From an uncultured Desulfovibrionaceae bacterium (lineage in GTDB: Bacteria; Desulfobacterota; Desulfovibrionia; Desulfovibrionales; Desulfovibrionaceae): a stretch of 8,518 nt of DNA. Under the pieces are notes generated by a model that was given only the letters and a program-made list of their open reading frames with translations, had not been told where the DNA came from and did not search any database. Position 1 is the first letter of the stretch. Every line of letters begins with the position of its first letter. Positions 5,880 through 8,518 of this stretch are shown piece after piece. The stretch spans positions 1 through 8,518 of the forward strand of contig CAMWXW010000021.1 in assembly GCA_947178315.1 (NCBI GenBank), written 5' to 3'. A program made the translations under genes and the position numbers.

Positions 5880-6569
5880 CTATATATCGAGATTTTTTTG
5901 TTTATTGATATATTTTCTTGCTTCTCGAATACTGAGTGAATGTAATTTCTCACTATATTGTGTCAGAAAGGAATCTACCCATATTGGATTGTGTTTTGAA
6001 TATTCTCTTAAAGCCCAACCGATTGCTTTATTGATAAAGAATTCTTGACTTGCCTGATTTGCTATAATACTCTGTGTAAGAATCTCTGTATTTGTCTGTT
6101 CTTTATATTGTAATTGATAGATGATACTTACCCTACGTATCCATAGGTTAGTATGAGGTATGTAGTGTTGAATAATGTATTCCTCTAATGAAGGATACCA
6201 TTGTACAAGGCGACCAATGAGGGGAGCTAGTATATCAACACTATCCCACCATGATTTCCACACAATATATTTTTCTAGCAATGAGAATTCTTCTAGTCGT
6301 ATTTTCTGAATCGAATCTCTAAGATAATCTATAGCTACATATTGGAATTCACGCTCATCACATGTATACAATATATCTATAGAATTCCAATCAAGAAATT
6401 TGTGTACACGTTGTATGCGAAGAAATTCACGCTGGAGGATTTTTCTTTGAGGAGCTTGTATTCCTAAAAATGGAAAATTCCCTCTCATATATTGAGTCAT
6501 AGAATGAGCATATTCACTGTTTCTTGATGCATACAATGTGTCGATAAGGGTATTCAGTGCTGTAGACAT
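5880..6569 (-). CDS. alkD: DNA alkylation repair protein, AlkD-type DNA glycosylase
   Basis: AlkD-family glycosylases remove positively charged alkylated bases such as 3-methyladenine and 7-methylguanine, opening base excision repair. They are all-helical HEAT-like repeat proteins that do not flip the base. The 229 residues carry the family's hallmarks: MRGNFPFLGIQAPQRK (28-43), usually 'mk..f.flGv..p.rr'; DEREFQYVAIDYL (71-83); the core motif KSWWDSVD (105-112), whose Trp108 and Asp112 correspond to Trp109 and catalytic Asp113 of Bacillus cereus AlkD; WIRRVSII (143-150) with the lesion-site arginine; and FFINKAIGWALREYSK (177-192), with Trp185 at the place of Trp187. All key residues are kept, so it should be active. 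The start has only a weak upstream AGAGT. The gene lies 68 nt after the SlyD-like pair on the same strand with no clear terminator between, so read-through is likely. Confidence 0.9.
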   Translation of the reverse strand: MSTALNTLIDTLYASRNSEYAHSMTQYMRGNFPFLGIQAPQRKILQREFLRIQRVHKFLDWNSIDILYTCDEREFQYVAIDYLRDSIQKIRLEEFSLLEKYIVWKSWWDSVDILAPLIGRLVQWYPSLEEYIIQHYIPHTNLWIRRVSIIYQLQYKEQTNTEILTQSIIANQASQEFFINKAIGWALREYSKHNPIWVDSFLTQYSEKLHSLSIREARKYINKQKNLDI

Positions 6570-6637
6570 AAATGAGTACTCTATGATGATATCTTATTCA
6601 GTGCTATCTTAGTACGATGTATATCTAGTACCAATAA

Positions 6638-7057
6638 TTATACTATGCTTACCTCGAAATAAAGGACTTTGCCAGCAAGAGGGTGATTTTCATCTATAGT
6701 GATATCATGCTCCGTGATATCAGTGATAATTGCCTCTATAGGTTCATCATCATCATTTACTTCTTGTGTGAGTATCATTCCAACACGTAAATGTTCAATG
6801 TCATTAAATAATTCTTTATTGAGTACATGGACGAGATCTTCATCTCTCTCTCCATATCCATCTTGAGGCTTAATAGTTATTGTAAATGTATCACCGTGAT
6901 TTTTTCCTATAAGAGCCTCTTCAAATATAGGCAGACACTCTTGACTACCGATAACAACCTCTAAAGGATTATCAATGCTACATGTATCAAAGATAGTGCC
7001 ATCTTCTAACGTACCTGTATATGTTACACGGATAGTATCACCTTGCTTAAAACTCAT
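6638..7057 (-). CDS. FKBP-type peptidyl-prolyl isomerase, SlyD-like (second of the pair)
   Basis: This 139-residue protein would speed cis-trans isomerisation of X-Pro bonds and act as a folding chaperone. It has the SlyD arrangement: the N-terminal FKBP half (1-67) with TYTGTLEDGTIFDT (12-25) and the IFEEALIGKNHGD segment (44-56); an insert-in-flap chaperone domain (about 68-118) starting at DGYGERDEDLVHVL; and the return to FKBP with IDENHPLAGKVLYFEV (121-136), the classic 'D.NHPLAG..L.F.v' motif. The His/Cys-rich nickel-binding tail of E. coli SlyD is absent. The insert carries an extra acidic run (DDDE, 102-105) that its partner lacks. No signal peptide is seen, so it is cytoplasmic. It starts 8 nt after the stop of the upstream paralogue, with TAGGGGA overlapping that stop as ribosome binding site, so the two are a translationally close pair. 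Confidence 0.92.
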   Translation of the reverse strand: MSFKQGDTIRVTYTGTLEDGTIFDTCSIDNPLEVVIGSQECLPIFEEALIGKNHGDTFTITIKPQDGYGERDEDLVHVLNKELFNDIEHLRVGMILTQEVNDDDEPIEAIITDITEHDITIDENHPLAGKVLYFEVSIV

Positions 7058-7065
7058 TTTTTCCC

Positions 7066-7476
7066 CTATTGTATTGTTATAGTAAAGTATAAGTCTTGAC
7101 CAGCAAGAGGGTGGTTGCCATCAATAGTGACTGTTGTATCAGTACACTCTAAAACATATACTGATATAGGACCATCTTCTGTTTCAATGCCAAGAACAGA
7201 ACCTTCCTGTATATCTTCGATATCAAAGAGAGAACGCTCTAGTGGTACTACAAGACTCTCATCTCGTTCTCCATAGGCTTCTTGAGCTGGTATCATAATC
7301 TCTATGGTGTCGCCTTTACTCTTTCCTATTACACACTCTTCAAATTTGGGTAATAGTTTACCTTCTCCTATGATAAATTGGAGAGGGTCTCTATCGTGAG
7401 AAGAGTCGAAAATAGTACCATCATTGAGTTTGCCTTCATAATGAACAGATACAGAATCACCTTTTTGTAATGCCAT
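7066..7476 (-). CDS. FKBP-type peptidyl-prolyl isomerase, SlyD-like (first of the pair)
   Basis: This 136-residue paralogue of the gene just downstream has the same SlyD fold: HYEGKLNDGTIFDSS (12-26), KFEECVIGKSKGD (44-56), the insert-in-flap domain opening with EAYGERDESLVVPL (66-79), and IDGNHPLAGQDLYFTI (118-133). There is no metal-binding tail or signal peptide. I take the ATG at 7476 rather than an upstream in-frame ATG at 7500. GGAGG (minus strand, 7481-7485) lies four bases before it, and the shorter form begins MALQKGD, lining up with MSFKQGD in the partner; the eight extra residues of the longer form have no counterpart. The two proteins differ at most positions outside the motifs, so this is an old duplication. 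It is the first gene of the minus-strand group with the second FKBP and probably alkD. Confidence 0.92.
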   Translation of the reverse strand: MALQKGDSVSVHYEGKLNDGTIFDSSHDRDPLQFIIGEGKLLPKFEECVIGKSKGDTIEIMIPAQEAYGERDESLVVPLERSLFDIEDIQEGSVLGIETEDGPISVYVLECTDTTVTIDGNHPLAGQDLYFTITIQ

Positions 7477-7511
7477 TTGTCCTCCATAGGGTAGTATCAT
7501 AGTATGCTAGA

Positions 7512-7543
7512 CATGTGATATATTATGTCATGTAGCGTAGCAA
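7512..7543 (-). promoter_or_regulatory. Weak candidate promoter with overlapping dyad for the FKBP pair
   Basis: On the minus strand, TTGCTA (7538-7543) and TATATC (7517-7522) are 15 bases apart, slightly short, and would start transcription about 30 nt upstream of the first FKBP start codon. The segment 7512-7532 is an imperfect palindrome with CATG at both ends and ATA/TAT inside, covering the -10 element, as an operator would. Both observations are weak alone in AT-rich DNA. Confidence 0.25.
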
Positions 7544-7800
7544 TATATCATATTGAGATACTCTAGTACATAGATAGAAAGCAAAAATATCAGACATCTC
7601 TCTTTTTCTTTTCTAAAATACTACCTTCTATACTAAAAATTATTTTGAGTATCTTGCAATACGAGGCTCTTGTCCAAATGCTCTCTTTACTTTACTATAA
7701 AAATTCTCTCTACTAGAATGAGAGGTTATACTATGATATTCTCTTGTATTGAATTAAAGGTAGTGTAGAAAAGAGTATTTTTACTTGTCTTATGATGATA

Positions 7801-7806
7801 TATAAC
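7801..7806 (+). promoter_or_regulatory. Candidate -10 element for the MATE gene
   Basis: TATAAC matches the -10 consensus at five of six positions, 26 nt upstream of the start codon, which would give a very short leader. No good -35 is found at 16-18 nt (TTTTTA is the best on offer). The ATACTCAAAA repeat follows directly at 7809-7818. The true promoter may lie further upstream. Confidence 0.25.
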
Positions 7807-7832
7807 ATATACTCAAAAGATAAGGATTTTCA

Positions 7833-8518
7833 ATGAATAAAGAAAATATCAATACAGACTATTTATCTATTTGGAAACTGGTATGGCCACAGGCATTGAC
7901 TCTGATAGCGACGTTAGCTATCTCACTCATAGATACATGGGTTGCTTCTAAAATCAATCCACAAGTACTAGCTAGCTTTGGTATACTTAACCAGAGTCTT
8001 ATGTTTCTTTCGATTATAGGACAAGGTGTTGTAGGAGCAACTCTTTCTCTTGTCGGACAAGCAATAGGAGCAGGAAAAAAACTGAGAGCAAAATATATAA
8101 GTGTTCTCATGACGATTCTTGCTTGTATCATGGGGATTATTGTTGCTTTAGGAGCATATGTAGTACGTGTTCCATTTTTACTTTTTTTCAAGACACCGAT
8201 AGAAATGTTATCAGATGTAACATTATGGCTTGTTATTTATCTTGCGACTATTCCTTTACAGTATATCTTTTTAACAACAAATGCTGTCTTGCGATCTATA
8301 AAGAGAGTTAAAACAATTCTTGTTGTAGCTATCCTTACAGCTATTCTTAATACTGTATTGAGTATTGGGCTTACCTTTGGATATTGTGGATTGCCTCTTA
8401 TGGGTGCAACAGGAATAGCGGTCGCAACACTTATTACTCTTGTCATTATCAATATAGTCAATGCTGTCATCTTATATAAAGAGAATTTTATTCGATTACT
8501 TTATCTTCCAACATTGCG
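7833..8518 (+). CDS. MATE-family multidrug/cation efflux transporter, N-terminal half (cut by window edge)
   Basis: MATE transporters export drugs or metabolites across the inner membrane, driven by Na+ or H+. The frame is open for 228 codons to the edge, about half of the usual 440-460 residues, and shows about six hydrophobic segments (roughly 17-35, 52-77, 90-112, 127-150, 160-180, 192-214), as expected for the first bundle. Family patterns: Pro19 in WKLVWPQAL with Asp34 in SLIDTWVASKI, the usual 'P..l......iD...vg'; GQGVVGATLSLVGQAIGAGKK (63-83), close to 'g...a....vaq..GAgk'; and ILNTVLSIGL with GLPLMGATGIAVATL (171-180, 186-200), the 'N..l...lifg..g.p.mGa.GaaiAt' segment. Ribosome binding site AAGGA (7822-7826) is six bases before the ATG. 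Substrate cannot be inferred. It is transcribed away from the FKBP pair. Confidence 0.9.
   Translation, partial: MNKENINTDYLSIWKLVWPQALTLIATLAISLIDTWVASKINPQVLASFGILNQSLMFLSIIGQGVVGATLSLVGQAIGAGKKLRAKYISVLMTILACIMGIIVALGAYVVRVPFLLFFKTPIEMLSDVTLWLVIYLATIPLQYIFLTTNAVLRSIKRVKTILVVAILTAILNTVLSIGLTFGYCGLPLMGATGIAVATLITLVIINIVNAVILYKENFIRLLYLPTL

Larger units (their letters stand above)
7477..7832. other. Gene-poor divergent spacer between the FKBP pair and the MATE gene
   Basis: No convincing coding region is seen in these 356 bases on either strand. The FKBP-side promoter candidate occupies 7512-7543. An 11-bp inverted repeat with one mismatch, ATACTAAAAAT (7630-7640) and ATTTTGAGTAT (7642-7652), lies mid-spacer, and ATACTCAAAA recurs at 7809-7818 just upstream of the MATE ribosome binding site. 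At 7703-7724 two mutually exclusive small stems can form: ATTCT with AGAAT (7715-7719), or CTCTC (7706-7710) with GAGAG (7720-7724). This much space for two ordinary promoters leaves room for a long leader or a small RNA, but nothing proves either. Confidence 0.5.

Noticed and set aside
7859..8470. Two minus-strand open frames opposite the MATE gene
   Set aside because: The plus-strand MATE frame is continuous to the window edge with clear family motifs and a good ribosome binding site; the antisense frames are shadows.

Overview
The window is AT-rich bacterial chromosome. It holds seven cellular genes, the last cut by the window edge, around a compact block of four phage head genes. GlmM and HtpX read most like low-GC relatives of the Desulfovibrionaceae (Lawsonia would fit the composition). 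This is an impression from remembered family sequences, not a search, and another host-associated low-GC lineage is possible. No rRNA, tRNA or CRISPR array was found.

Layout. (1) 1-2174, plus strand: a probable promoter -10 element at the left edge, then glmM and murI stop-to-start with no spacer. Together they supply two early peptidoglycan inputs, glucosamine-1-phosphate (towards UDP-GlcNAc) and D-glutamate. (2) 2179-3027, minus strand: htpX, a membrane zinc protease, tail-to-tail with murI only 4 nt apart. (3) 3028-3287: a 260-nt divergent spacer with candidate promoters in both directions and an unusual run of palindromes, ending in a very strong ribosome binding site. (4) 3288-5796, plus strand: a podovirus-type head module in canonical order: scaffold-like protein, major capsid protein (epsilon15 gp7-like), Bbp16-like capsid decoration protein and T7 gp11-like head-tail adaptor. 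All four frames are open. A long hairpin lies before the adaptor gene. No terminase, portal, tail, lysis, integrase or repressor gene is in the window. (5) 5797-5879: a 13-bp hairpin between convergent genes. (6) 5880-7476, minus strand: an AlkD-type DNA glycosylase and two tandem SlyD-like FKBP prolyl isomerases, probably read in the order FKBP, FKBP, alkD. (7) 7477-7832: a gene-poor divergent spacer with several inverted repeats. (8) 7833-8518, plus strand: the N-terminal half of a MATE-family exporter running off the window.

The most interesting part is the isolated, intact head module. It sits between ordinary cellular genes with no sign of a replicating or integrating prophage. A decayed prophage would be expected to carry stops and frameshifts, and none are seen. 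A domesticated capsid system (gene transfer agent-like, with its other genes elsewhere), a defective island that degraded cleanly, or a capsid-borrowing satellite are the main readings. The window alone cannot separate them.
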